This document shows positions 23,762-32,382 of a stretch of DNA of 34,565 bases, piece by piece. Within the stretch, counting starts at the first letter, position 1. Each line of letters begins with the position of its first letter. The notes under the pieces are model-generated. The model ran no database searches. It was not told the origin of the DNA and saw only the letters and a program-made list of their open reading frames with translations. The stretch spans positions 1 through 34,565 of the forward strand of contig NZ_SMYZ01000078.1 of NCBI RefSeq assembly GCF_004919685.1, given 5' to 3'. The position numbers were made by a program, and so were the translations under genes. The stretch is from Mesorhizobium norvegicum. GTDB taxonomy: Bacteria; Pseudomonadota; Alphaproteobacteria; Rhizobiales; Rhizobiaceae.

Positions 23762-23864
23762 GCGTCCGTCCCATCAGCTCAAAACATAAAATTCGGCACA
23801 ACAACGGCAGAGCGTAAGTAATTGATCCGGCAAGGTCAAGGACCGAAACCAGACCGTTCGGCAC

Positions 23865-24836
23865 TTACCAGCGAACCAGAACAGCGCCCCAGGTGAAGCC
23901 GCCACCCATCGCTTCCAGGAGGACGAGATCGCCCTTCTTGATGCGGCCGTCGGCGACGGCCACCGAAAGCGCCAGCGGCACGGAAGCTGCCGAGGTGTTA
24001 CCGTGCAAATCGACCGTAACCACCACCTTTTGCTCAGCTATCCCGAGCTTCTTGGCGGAAGCGTCAATAATTCGTTTATTGGCCTGGTGCGGCACGAACC
24101 AGTCGAGGTCATCGGCCGATATACCGGCTTGCGAGAATGTCGCCTCGATGACGTCGGTGATCATGCCGACCGCATGCTTGAAGACTTCGCGGCCCTCCAT
24201 CCGGAGGTGGCCGACCGTGCCCGTGGTCGACGGCCCGCCGTCGACAAAAAGCTTGTCCTTGTGGGTTCCGTCGGAGCGCAGGCTGGCCGCCAGGACGCCA
24301 TGGTCGGCGATCGTGCCCGCGCCCTCGCCTGCTTCCAGGATCAAGGCACCGGCGCCGTCGCCGAACAGCACGCAGGTCGAGCGATCGCTCCAGTCGAGAA
24401 TGCGCGAGAATGTTTCCGAGCCGATCACCAGGACGCGCTTGGCCTGGCCGCCGCGGATGTAGAGATCGGCGGTGGCGACCGCATAGACGAAGCCGGAGCA
24501 GACCGCCTGCATGTCGAAGGCAAAGCCGTGATGCATACCGAGCCGGTTCTGGATGTCGACGGCGGTGGCCGGAAATGTGTTGTTGGGCGTCGAGGTCGCC
24601 AGCACGATCAGATCGATGTCGGCGGGCGTAAGACCCGCATTGGCAAGTGCGGCACGCGCCGCCGCTTCTCCCAGCGAAGCCGTCGTCTCGTCATCAGCTG
24701 CGATATGGCGCTGGCGAATGCCGGTGCGCTGGGCGATCCACTCGTCGGAGGTTTCGACCATGCCTTCGAAATCGGCATTCTTCATGATTCTGCGGGGCAG
24801 CGCGGCGCCCGTGCCGCGCACGACTGATCTGATCAA
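23865..24836 (-). CDS. fabH: 3-oxoacyl-ACP synthase III
   Basis: This 323-residue enzyme condenses acetyl-CoA (or another short acyl-CoA) with malonyl-ACP to start type II fatty acid synthesis in the cytoplasm. The catalytic triad is Cys113 in AVCSGFVYAV, His250 in VPHQANKRIID and Asn280 in HGNTSAAS. The GGGFTWGAVLVRW end is typical for a full-length protein. The gene begins 9 nt after plsX, so the two are co-transcribed. The order plsX-fabH-ihfA-merR is a conserved alphaproteobacterial arrangement. Confidence 0.97.
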   Translation of the reverse strand: MIRSVVRGTGAALPRRIMKNADFEGMVETSDEWIAQRTGIRQRHIAADDETTASLGEAAARAALANAGLTPADIDLIVLATSTPNNTFPATAVDIQNRLGMHHGFAFDMQAVCSGFVYAVATADLYIRGGQAKRVLVIGSETFSRILDWSDRSTCVLFGDGAGALILEAGEGAGTIADHGVLAASLRSDGTHKDKLFVDGGPSTTGTVGHLRMEGREVFKHAVGMITDVIEATFSQAGISADDLDWFVPHQANKRIIDASAKKLGIAEQKVVVTVDLHGNTSAASVPLALSVAVADGRIKKGDLVLLEAMGGGFTWGAVLVRW

Positions 24837-24845
24837 AGTTCTTTC

Positions 24846-25916
24846 CTATTCTTTTGCGTCGCTAACGACGTCGGATTTCCTGTTTGCCTGGGCATGCGGA
24901 TTGCGCGCATGGAACAGATCGAGGTCGGCCTCGATACGGTCGAGCAAATTGTTGCGCACCATGTCGTAGCCAAGCTCGATCGCCGCCGCGAAACCGTCCG
25001 AATCAGCACCGCCATGGCTCTTTACCACGATGCCGTTCAGCCCCAGGAAGACGCCTCCATTGGAGCGACCGACATCCATCTTTTCGCGCAAGCGATCGAA
25101 GGCGCCCTTGGCGAAGATATAGCCGATCCTGGCCATCAGAGTCCGGCTCATTGCCGCGCGCAGATAGCCACTGATCTGGCGCACCGTGCCTTCCGCCGTC
25201 TTCAGCGCGATGTTGCCGGCAAAGCCTTCTGTGACGACAACGTCGACCACGCCCTTGCCGATGTCGTCGCCTTCGACGAAACCATGATAGTTCATCGAGG
25301 CCATGTTGGCTTCGCGCAGCATGCGCCCGGCCTCCTTGACCTCTTCCTGGCCCTTGATCTCCTCAACCCCGACATTGAGCAGACCGACGCTGGGCCGGGC
25401 GATGCCGAAGACCGAGCGCGCCATGCCGGTGCCCAGAATGGCAAAGTCGATCAGCTGGTGCGCATCGGCGCCGATGGTGGCGCCGACGTCCAGCACCACG
25501 CTCTCGCCGCGCAATGTCGGCCAAAGTGCTGCGATCGCCGGGCGATCGATGGTGGCCATGGTGCGCAGGCAGAATTTCGACATCGCCATCAGCGCGCCGG
25601 TATTGCCGGCCGAAATGCAGGCGTCCGCCGTGCCGGCCTTGACCGCTTCGACGGCCTTCCACATCGACGACTTCCAGCGGCCGTGGCGCAGCGCCTGGCT
25701 CGGCTTGTCGTCCATCCTGACCGCTATTTCGCAATGGAAGAACTCGCTGACCTCGGCGAGTTTGGGAAACTTGGCGAGTTCCGGGCGCACGACCTCCTCA
25801 CGCCCGTAGATGACGAAGCGGATGTCGGGACGGCGGGTCGCGACCGTCATGAGCGCCGGAATAACCACGGCTGGTCCGTGATCGCCGCCCATGGCATCGA
25901 TGGAAATCCTGATCAC
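24846..25916 (-). CDS. plsX: Phosphate acyltransferase PlsX
   Basis: This 356-residue peripheral membrane enzyme converts acyl-ACP to acyl-phosphate, the donor for glycerol-3-phosphate acylation by PlsY. The start MIRISIDAMGGDHGPAVVIP and the blocks SAGNTGALMAMS, VVLDVGATIGADAHQL and VVTEGFAGNIALKTAEG are hallmarks of PlsX. Length is normal. It is 113 nt downstream of the DUF177 gene and 9 nt upstream of fabH, joining phospholipid and fatty acid initiation in one transcript. Confidence 0.97.
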   Translation of the reverse strand: MIRISIDAMGGDHGPAVVIPALMTVATRRPDIRFVIYGREEVVRPELAKFPKLAEVSEFFHCEIAVRMDDKPSQALRHGRWKSSMWKAVEAVKAGTADACISAGNTGALMAMSKFCLRTMATIDRPAIAALWPTLRGESVVLDVGATIGADAHQLIDFAILGTGMARSVFGIARPSVGLLNVGVEEIKGQEEVKEAGRMLREANMASMNYHGFVEGDDIGKGVVDVVVTEGFAGNIALKTAEGTVRQISGYLRAAMSRTLMARIGYIFAKGAFDRLREKMDVGRSNGGVFLGLNGIVVKSHGGADSDGFAAAIELGYDMVRNNLLDRIEADLDLFHARNPHAQANRKSDVVSDAKE

Positions 25917-26029
25917 GCGGTATTTATCTCACGGTTAGGCGGCAGGTCGCTTTAGCGATCGCGAAGGTTCGGCGAAAATAACGGTTTTGGGCTGCCGCAC
26001 AACCGACTTTTCCGTCGCGGCCAAGGTTT

Positions 26030-26578
26030 TCAGGATTTTCCCAGCAAGGATCGCAGTTTTTGCTGAAATTCATTCTCCGCCGGTTCGGTCTCGCTGCCGG
26101 CATTCAGCGAGGCGCCCTGCTTGCGCGGATAAGGGTCGATGGCCAGTCCGAAGTACTGTTCGGCAAGTGCCCCGACATCGATCGTGTCGCCGGAAAATGT
26201 TTCGGGACTGTCAGGGCCTTCCGCGTCGAGCAGGATCTCGCCGCCACCGTCGAAACCCTGCCGTCCAAGCTTGGAGTCCTCGGGCAGCAACAGAGCTTCG
26301 ACCGGTTCGTCGATATGCGCTTCGACAGGCTCGAGCGTGACGATGCAGGCCTGGGTGATGTCGGCTTCGACGCGACCGCTGATCTTCACGCCATTGCGCT
26401 TCCATGACGCCACCAGAAGCTCGGCGCGATAGGATTCGACCGAAATCAGCCCGTGCTCCTCGGCCAGCGCGGCACGCTGGGCGGCATCGGCCTCGATAAC
26501 CACAGGCAGACCCTTGTGCGGCAGGCGAGTGACGTTTGCGCGGAAGGATACCGGGCTTTGCGGGTCAACGTGCTTCAT
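26030..26578 (-). CDS. DUF177 (YceD-like) protein
   Basis: The 182-residue product matches the DUF177/YceD family by position and sequence, with DITQACIVTLEPVEAHIDEPVEALLLPE in the middle and EQYFGLAIDPYPRKQGASL near the end. In E. coli, yceD precedes rpmF, plsX and fabH and is linked to large-subunit rRNA accumulation. Here rpmF is absent, and plsX-fabH follow directly. Its start overlaps the upstream Cbp3 gene by 14 nt, so the two are translationally coupled. Confidence 0.88.
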   Translation of the reverse strand: MKHVDPQSPVSFRANVTRLPHKGLPVVIEADAAQRAALAEEHGLISVESYRAELLVASWKRNGVKISGRVEADITQACIVTLEPVEAHIDEPVEALLLPEDSKLGRQGFDGGGEILLDAEGPDSPETFSGDTIDVGALAEQYFGLAIDPYPRKQGASLNAGSETEPAENEFQQKLRSLLGKS

Positions 26579-27122
26579 TGTTCACCTCCCTTGGCGACGG
26601 AAAGGCCAGCGTGCCGGAGACAATCGATTCGGGTGTCTGCGCGGCCAGTTGGCTGCAGGCGTCGGTGACATAGTTGGCCAGCAGCGATGCTTCCGGCCAG
26701 GCGCCGGCGTCGGGCCGGACATTGCGGGCAAGGGCTGCAGTGAGCCCGTCGAGATCGTTTCTTTCCAGGGCGTCGTCATAGGCGGCGGTTCGGCCATAAA
26801 ACATCCTTGCCAGCTTTTTCATGCGTTTGGGCACGCCAACGTCGCCAATTCCCAACTCCCGCAGCGAATGATCGACGTCGAGGAAGAACTCGTCGATCAG
26901 CACCTGAGCGACCTCTTGCGCCACGCCGCCCTCGCCGCGCAACCGATGCTGGAACAGGAACATGTGCAGCGACAGCATCTCGAAACGGCCGAGCGGCGTG
27001 TCGGGCACATTCCAGTGGGAATAAAACACGGTCTGCCGCGCCGCCGCCACGATTTGTGCGTAAAGCGCCTCGGTGATAGCGCGGTTGGCGTGGCGTTCGC
27101 GGCCAAAAAAGCGCTGGAACAT
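26565..27122 (-). CDS. Ubiquinol-cytochrome c chaperone (Cbp3/UQCC1-like)
   Basis: The 185-residue product belongs to the Ubiq_cyt_C_chap family, which assists cytochrome b and bc1 complex assembly in mitochondria and occurs in alphaproteobacteria. Conserved features are YSHWNVPDTPLGRFEMLSLHMFL, HRLRGEG, VAQEVAQVLIDEFFLDVDHSLRELGIGD and VPKRMKKLARMFYGR. ATG 27122 (MFQRFFGR) is chosen over an upstream start that adds unrelated residues. It is the first gene of the minus-strand core operon and is divergent from bamE across 102 nt. Confidence 0.92.
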   Translation of the reverse strand: MFQRFFGRERHANRAITEALYAQIVAAARQTVFYSHWNVPDTPLGRFEMLSLHMFLFQHRLRGEGGVAQEVAQVLIDEFFLDVDHSLRELGIGDVGVPKRMKKLARMFYGRTAAYDDALERNDLDGLTAALARNVRPDAGAWPEASLLANYVTDACSQLAAQTPESIVSGTLAFPSPREVNNEAR

Positions 27123-27224
27123 TGGGGATGGTCTCCTGGGGACCGTTTGTTGAAGTGGCCTTGTTGCATCGGCAAGCAAGCTGGTTTACCGGTTTCGCGG
27201 CCCAGCGCAAGTTGCGGCCAGCTA

Positions 27225-27752
27225 ATGGAGTTGTTGTTGCGCGCGCTGAATTTCAAGTCGACCTTCTCGTCCAGGCCCGCTGGCGCAATCTCTCTGCTGG
27301 TGATTGTTTCGGCGCTGTCCGCCTGCCACACCAATAAGATGATCGGTGACCTCAGCCCCAGCGAGACGTTGACGCAGGGTTATGTCATCGACCAGCAGGC
27401 AGTCGATTCGGTGCCTGTCGGCTCCAGCCGTGAGCAAGTGATCCTGGCTCTTGGCACGCCGTCAACCACGGCTACGTTCGACAACGAGGCGTTTTATTAC
27501 ATCTCGCAGACGCGCAAACGCTATGTTGCTTTCGACAAGCCGAGGCTGGTCGACCAACATGTGCTGGCAGTCTATTTCGGCAGCGATAGCCGCGTCACCC
27601 AGATCGCCAATTACGGCTTGAAGGATGGCAAGATTTTCGACTTCATCTCGCGCACCACACCGACCGGCGGCAAGGATCAGAACTTCCTCAGCCAGATCAT
27701 CAACGGCGCCAGCAAGCTGGCCCCCGGCATTCCCGGCGGCGGCACACCCTGA
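27225..27752 (+). CDS. bamE: Outer membrane assembly lipoprotein BamE/OmlA
   Basis: This 175-residue lipoprotein has a signal ending in the lipobox LSAC (SALSACHTNKM). The SmpA/OmlA domain shows VPVGSSREQVILALGTPSTTATF and FYYISQTRKRYVAFDKPRLV. It should be a small subunit of the BAM complex that inserts outer-membrane beta-barrel proteins. The frame is open far upstream, but the lipoprotein signal fixes the start near 27225 (ATG) or one of the TTG codons at 27231-27237, which have GGAG (27227-27230) close upstream. It is divergent from the Cbp3 chaperone and ends before a strong terminator. Confidence 0.88.
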   Translation: MELLLRALNFKSTFSSRPAGAISLLVIVSALSACHTNKMIGDLSPSETLTQGYVIDQQAVDSVPVGSSREQVILALGTPSTTATFDNEAFYYISQTRKRYVAFDKPRLVDQHVLAVYFGSDSRVTQIANYGLKDGKIFDFISRTTPTGGKDQNFLSQIINGASKLAPGIPGGGTP

Positions 27753-27803
27753 TCTTCAGACTCTGAGTTCCCCTCCGGGAAGGCAGCAACATCTCAGGCG
27801 ACC

Positions 27804-27840
27804 AAAAACGCGCGGGAGCGATCCTGCGGGTTTTTGTTTT
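27804..27840 (+). terminator. Intrinsic terminator of bamE
   Basis: The arms 27804-27817 and 27822-27835 form a 14-position stem with one mismatch and a G-T pair around the loop GCGA, followed by a T-rich tail (TTTTTGTTTT). It shares the core GCGGGAGCGATCC with the terminator at 29199-29228 read on the other strand. Confidence 0.85.
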
Positions 27841-27949
27841 CAAATTTGCGGCCAACCATAAGCAACGCTTAAACAACCTGCGGTAGTGCTCGCTCGGCAG
27901 GAGCAACGCGGCCGCGTTCACAAGGGGCGCGCAATGGATAGTGCTACAT

Positions 27950-29188
27950 ATGAGGAAGGGCAGCTTCGCCGAATTCGTGAAGGGCTATTTCAAGAGCCTG
28001 ACCATCAACTGCATTTTGATCGCGGTTCTGGCGATTCCGCTTGGCGCTGTCGGTGGCGAAGCCGGCGCGTGGATTTTTGTGATCTTCCTAGGTCCGATAG
28101 TCGCCGCTTTCTTCTTAATCATCTTACCGATCGTCGTGGCTACGACCTATTTTGGTGTGAGGCGACGTGGCAGTGCACAGATTTTTGGCGCGGTCGCTTT
28201 CTATCCGCTGACAATCGCGATTTTCTTCGCGGCTCGGTACGGCTTGCTGCTCGCTTCAATGGCACAGATGGATGAAGCTTACCTCAAGCGGACGTTCGAA
28301 CACCCGATCGGCAAGATCGAGACCATGGCCTATCTCGGCATGGATTGTTACAGCACCAATTGCCCGCAACTGCTTGTCGATGGGGTCGTTGGCAGAGTGG
28401 CATTCCTCGGCCAGCGGCCGGAGGTAATTCCGCCGTGGGGTGAACGCGCGCCACCGGCCGATCCGGGGTTATGGGTTAAGAACGCTTTCAGGCTTGGGCA
28501 TGGCCCCGAATGTCTGATGGAAAATTCCCAGATCACCGTCTACTGGATCCAGCAACGAGGAATCTTCGACGCCTGTATTTTACCGGATGGCGAAAACCTC
28601 TTACTTGGCGAGGCGATTCTGGCGCGAGACGGTAGAGCGAACGCACGCGACGTCGAGCGCTTTTTCGGACCGAAAGGGGGAAATATCGCTGTCGCCTACC
28701 GCCTGTCGGGTGGCGAGACAGGGCCCGAGATCGCACGATGGGAATCCGGGCGATTGCCGTTTGGCGGCGGGGTAGTCGGGACACGCTTCGAGCAAATCGA
28801 TTTCATGCGCGCGCTCAGCGGCGTGACCACGGACCGGTTTGCGGAAGCTGCCAAGTTCGATCTGGCGAGCCGCATCGATATCATCCACGCAGCCATCGGT
28901 AGTGTCCCCATCAACATAGCCGCTGTCGCCAGTTATCTGCGGACGGCTCCTCTCAATGCCGGTAGCCTGACCCGCACGCTGCTCGATGAGAGCCGCAAGG
29001 CGAAGCTGCTGGATATTGCGAAGTCATCCTGCACTCCACGCGACCCGACGTCCTTGGCCTCGATCAATGGCGCCAAGAATTGCGTGCGAACCTACAACCG
29101 GTTTGTCGCAGAAATGTTCAGCACCGAAAAGACGGCACTGCAGCTGCCAGAGCCTGAATCGCCGAAATCTGACGTTCGGCAAGAGTAA
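27950..29188 (+). CDS. Orphan polytopic membrane protein
   Basis: The product has 412 residues. The N-terminal third has three hydrophobic stretches (SLTINCILIAVLAIPLGAVGG, then WIFVIFLGPIVAAFFLIILPIVVATTY, then IFGAVAFYPLTIAIFFAARYG, about residues 16-106). The remaining 300 residues are soluble, with scattered cysteines (near GMDCYSTNC and GPECLMENS) and no recognised domain. The distribution suggests a membrane-anchored protein with a large periplasmic part. The start is uncertain: ATG 27950 or in-frame GTG 27941, both with weak ribosome-binding sites; AAGGGG is placed better for an out-of-frame ATG at 27934. Base composition is lower in GC than its neighbours. It lies alone between two near-identical terminators of opposite orientation, which suggests insertion. 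Function unknown. Confidence 0.7.
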   Translation: MRKGSFAEFVKGYFKSLTINCILIAVLAIPLGAVGGEAGAWIFVIFLGPIVAAFFLIILPIVVATTYFGVRRRGSAQIFGAVAFYPLTIAIFFAARYGLLLASMAQMDEAYLKRTFEHPIGKIETMAYLGMDCYSTNCPQLLVDGVVGRVAFLGQRPEVIPPWGERAPPADPGLWVKNAFRLGHGPECLMENSQITVYWIQQRGIFDACILPDGENLLLGEAILARDGRANARDVERFFGPKGGNIAVAYRLSGGETGPEIARWESGRLPFGGGVVGTRFEQIDFMRALSGVTTDRFAEAAKFDLASRIDIIHAAIGSVPINIAAVASYLRTAPLNAGSLTRTLLDESRKAKLLDIAKSSCTPRDPTSLASINGAKNCVRTYNRFVAEMFSTEKTALQLPEPESPKSDVRQE

Positions 29189-29198
29189 GCTCTTGCAA

Positions 29199-29228
29199 AA
29201 AACCCGCGGGATCGCTCCCGCGGGTTTT
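29199..29228. terminator. Bidirectional terminator between the orphan gene and hppA
   Basis: 29199-29211 pairs perfectly with 29216-29228 over 13 bp (core CCCGCGGGA/TCCCGCGGG, loop TCGC), flanked by A-rich and T-rich ends. It serves both convergent genes. Its reverse complement nearly matches the bamE terminator at 27804-27835. Confidence 0.85.
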
Positions 29229-29251
29229 GCTCAGAGCGATAGCTCCGGTGA

Positions 29252-31393
29252 TCAACCGTGCGCGAGCACGGCCAGCAGCAAGAGCGCCACAATGTTGGTG
29301 ATCTTGATCGCCGGATTGACGGCCGGGCCAGCGGTGTCCTTGTAGGGATCGCCGACCGTGTCACCGGTGACCGAAGCCTTGTGCGCTTCGGAACCCTTGA
29401 GATGCTTGACGCCGTCCTTGTCGACAAAGCCGTCTTCGAAGGACTTCTTGGCGTTGTCCCAGGCACCACCGCCAGAGGTCATCGAGATGGCGACGAACAG
29501 GCCGTTGACGATGACGCCGAGCAGCGAGGCACCAAGGGCGGCAAAGGCGGACGCCTTCGAGCCCGAGATCAGCAGCACGCCGAAATAGACGACGAGCGGC
29601 GCCAGCACCGGCAGCAGCGACGGGATGATCATCTCGCGGATTGCTGCCTTGGTCAGAAGGTCGACCGCGCGTGCGTAGTTCGGCTTGGAGGTGCCGGCCA
29701 TGATGCCCGGATCCTCGCGGAACTGCTTGCGCACTTCCTCGACGATTGCGCCCGCCGCACGGCCAACGGCCGTCATGGCGATGCCGCCGAACAGATACGG
29801 GATCAGGCCGCCGAAGATCAAGCCGGCGACGACGTAAGGGTTGGAGAGATCGAAGGAGATCTCGCCCATGCCCTGGAAGTACGGATATTTGTCGCCATTG
29901 GCGGCAAAGAACTTCAGGTCATTCGAATAGGCGGCAAACAGCACCAGCGCGCCGAGACCGGCCGAACCGATGGCGTAGCCCTTGGTCACCGCCTTGGTGG
30001 TGTTGCCGACCGCATCGAGCGCGTCGGTGGAGTGGCGCACTTCCTTGGGCAGGCCAGCCATTTCGGCAATGCCGCCGGCATTGTCGGTGACCGGGCCGAA
30101 GGCGTCGAGTGCAACGATCATGCCGGCAAGGCCGAGCATCGTCGTGACCGCGATCGCCGTGCCGAAGAGGCCGGCGAGCTGATAGGTTGAGATGATGCCG
30201 CCGACGATGACGATCGCCGGCAGTGCTGTCGATTCCAACGAGACCGCAAGGCCCTGGATGACGTTGGTGCCGTGACCGGTGACCGACGCCTGGGCAATGG
30301 AGTTGACCGGGCGCTTGTTGGTGCCGGTGTAGTACTCGGTGATGACGACGATGAGACCGGTCACCACGAGGCCGATCAGGCCGCAGATGAACAGGTTCTT
30401 GCCGGTGATGACCATGCCGGCAACGGTGCCGATCTCGCCCCAGCCGAGGCATACCGAGGTGGCGACGCCGAGACCGACGATGGACAAGAGGCCGGTGACG
30501 ATCAGGCCCTTGTAGAGTGCGCCCATGATCGAGCCGTTGGAGCCGAGCTTGACGAAGAAGGTGCCGACGATCGAGGTCAGGATGCAGGCGCCGCAGATGG
30601 CAAGCGGATAAAGCATGGCCGCACCCAGAACGGCGGTACCGCCAAAGAAGATGGCAGCCAGAACCATGGTGGCGACAACCGTCACCGCATAGGTCTCGAA
30701 CAGGTCGGCGGCCATGCCGGCGCAGTCGCCGACATTGTCGCCGACATTGTCGGCGATGGTGGCCGGGTTGCGCGGATCGTCTTCGGGAATACCGGCTTCG
30801 ACCTTGCCGACGAGATCGCCGCCGACATCCGCACCCTTGGTGAAGATGCCGCCGCCGAGACGGGCGAAGATCGAGATCAGCGATGCGCCGAAGCCGAGCG
30901 AGACCAGCGAGTCGATGACGATGCGGTCATTGGGCTGAAGGCCCATGAAGTGGGTCAGGATGAGGTAGTAGATCGATACGCCGAGCAGGGCCAGGCCGGC
31001 AACCAGCATGCCGGTGATGGCGCCCGATTTGAAGGCGATGTCGAGGCCGGCGGCGAGGCTGTTTGATGCGGCCTGCGCCGTGCGAACGTTGGCGCGAACG
31101 GAGACATGCATGCCGATGAAGCCGGCAGCGCCCGAAAGGACTGCACCGATCAGGAAGCCGATCGCGGCGGTGATGGACAGCAACCACCAGGCGAGCACGA
31201 GGACGACGACGCCAACGATGGCGATGGTGGTGTACTGACGCGCCAGATAGGCTTGTGCGCCCTCGCGGATGGCCGCGGAGATTTCCTGCATGCGTGCATT
31301 GCCCTGATCGGCCGCGAGGACCGAACGTGTCGCCCAGATGGCGTAAAGGATTGAAAGCAGGCCGCAGGCGATGACGGCGGAAATAATTGTCAT
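29252..31393 (-). CDS. hppA: Proton-translocating pyrophosphatase (H+-PPase)
   Basis: This 713-residue membrane pump couples PPi hydrolysis to proton export and has about 16 spans. The substrate-site motifs are intact: DVGGDLVGKVEAGIPEDDPR, NVGDNVGDCAGMAADLFE and the late DNAGGIAEM and DNAKK segments. At the K+-specificity position the motif reads GNTTKA (Lys at about 467), the form typical of K+-insensitive enzymes; K+-dependent ones have alanine there. Such pumps occur in rhizobial membranes or acidocalcisome-like bodies. A 9-bp hairpin (31456-31477) lies 63 nt upstream of the start codon. The gene is convergent with the orphan membrane protein. Confidence 0.97.
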   Translation of the reverse strand: MTIISAVIACGLLSILYAIWATRSVLAADQGNARMQEISAAIREGAQAYLARQYTTIAIVGVVVLVLAWWLLSITAAIGFLIGAVLSGAAGFIGMHVSVRANVRTAQAASNSLAAGLDIAFKSGAITGMLVAGLALLGVSIYYLILTHFMGLQPNDRIVIDSLVSLGFGASLISIFARLGGGIFTKGADVGGDLVGKVEAGIPEDDPRNPATIADNVGDNVGDCAGMAADLFETYAVTVVATMVLAAIFFGGTAVLGAAMLYPLAICGACILTSIVGTFFVKLGSNGSIMGALYKGLIVTGLLSIVGLGVATSVCLGWGEIGTVAGMVITGKNLFICGLIGLVVTGLIVVITEYYTGTNKRPVNSIAQASVTGHGTNVIQGLAVSLESTALPAIVIVGGIISTYQLAGLFGTAIAVTTMLGLAGMIVALDAFGPVTDNAGGIAEMAGLPKEVRHSTDALDAVGNTTKAVTKGYAIGSAGLGALVLFAAYSNDLKFFAANGDKYPYFQGMGEISFDLSNPYVVAGLIFGGLIPYLFGGIAMTAVGRAAGAIVEEVRKQFREDPGIMAGTSKPNYARAVDLLTKAAIREMIIPSLLPVLAPLVVYFGVLLISGSKASAFAALGASLLGVIVNGLFVAISMTSGGGAWDNAKKSFEDGFVDKDGVKHLKGSEAHKASVTGDTVGDPYKDTAGPAVNPAIKITNIVALLLLAVLAHG

Positions 31394-31455
31394 TGCCGGA
31401 TTTTCCTCGATTGATGGCCCAAAAGAACCCCTCCCTGGGCCGTTGAGACAAAGAC

Positions 31456-31477
31456 CGGATTCCGAGCACGGAATCCG
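31456..31477 (-). promoter_or_regulatory. Hairpin in the hppA leader
   Basis: CGGATTCCG (31456-31464) pairs perfectly with CGGAATCCG (31469-31477) around AGCA. It sits upstream of hppA and may be part of its 5' untranslated region. The remaining intergenic DNA to 31632 shows nothing distinctive. Confidence 0.4.
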
Positions 31478-31632
31478 CCTCTTCGCAGCGGTGTATGCGA
31501 AACAGGGCTGCGAACGTCAAGATATTGTTCGGTTTTTGCCCGGCTTTCGCCTAAATGGTTCGGGCCAAGCGACGACTGCCGTCGGCACCCTACTATTAGA
31601 TCGATTGAAATTGGCCCTGACGCAGGACGCGG

Positions 31633-32382
31633 CTACTCTGCCTCCCGGCCCATGCGGCGCGCCGTGTAGCGCTCGATCGCCGACAGACCGTCATAGATCA
31701 GCACGGCAAGGGCTGCCACGATGAGGCCGCCCTGCAGGATGAAGGCGAGATTGTTGGACAGCAGCCCGGCGATGATCACCTCGCCCAGCGTCTTTGCGGC
31801 CACCGTCGAGCCGATGGTGGCGGTGGCAAGGCTGATCACCACCGACAGCCTGATGCCGCCCAGGATGATCGGAGCGCTGAGCGGCAGCTCGACCTTGGTG
31901 AGCCTTTGCCAACCGGTCATGCCGGCACCGCGCGCCGCTTCGACGACATTGGCCGGCAGCGTCGTCAGGCCGGTCAGCGCATTTTCGAAGATCGGCAGCA
32001 GGCCGTAGAGAAACAGCGCGATCAGCGTCGGCTTCTCACCGAAGCCGACGGCCGGCACCGCAAGCGCCAGCACCGCCACCGGCGGAAAGGTCTGGCCGAT
32101 GTTGACCAGGCTGCGCGACAACGGCAGGAATTCGGCGCCGGCCGGTCTGGTGACCAGGATGGCAAGCGCCACCGCAACGATAGTGGCGGCAATAGTGGCG
32201 ATCAGAACCGTGCGCAAATGCAGCAATGTCAGCGTCAGCAGGCTGCCCTGGTTGTAGATCACCGGCGCATTGTTCTCGGTGAGCGGCTTCAGCAGCGGCT
32301 CGAACCAGCCGGGATTGGTGACGAAGGCAACGAGCAGCACCACCAGGGCTAGCCTGAGCAGCGATGGAAGCCAGGCTTTCAT
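31633..32382 (-). CDS. yehW: Osmoprotectant-type ABC permease (YehW/OpuC-like)
   Basis: The 249-residue permease has about six membrane spans and the EAA-type coupling loop VVEAARGAGMTGWQRLTKVELPLS. The size (E. coli YehW 243) and the order permease-ATPase-long permease match YehYXW/OsmU importers of glycine betaine-like solutes. The start at 32382 overlaps the ATPase stop by 4 nt (ATGA). It is the last gene of the operon. Substrate choice rests with the binding protein, which is outside the window. Confidence 0.85.
   Translation of the reverse strand: MKAWLPSLLRLALVVLLVAFVTNPGWFEPLLKPLTENNAPVIYNQGSLLTLTLLHLRTVLIATIAATIVAVALAILVTRPAGAEFLPLSRSLVNIGQTFPPVAVLALAVPAVGFGEKPTLIALFLYGLLPIFENALTGLTTLPANVVEAARGAGMTGWQRLTKVELPLSAPIILGGIRLSVVISLATATIGSTVAAKTLGEVIIAGLLSNNLAFILQGGLIVAALAVLIYDGLSAIERYTARRMGREAE

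Noticed and set aside
26514..27224. Long upstream extension of the bamE frame
   Set aside because: It runs antisense through the Cbp3 and DUF177 genes; the lipoprotein signal of BamE fixes the start near 27225.
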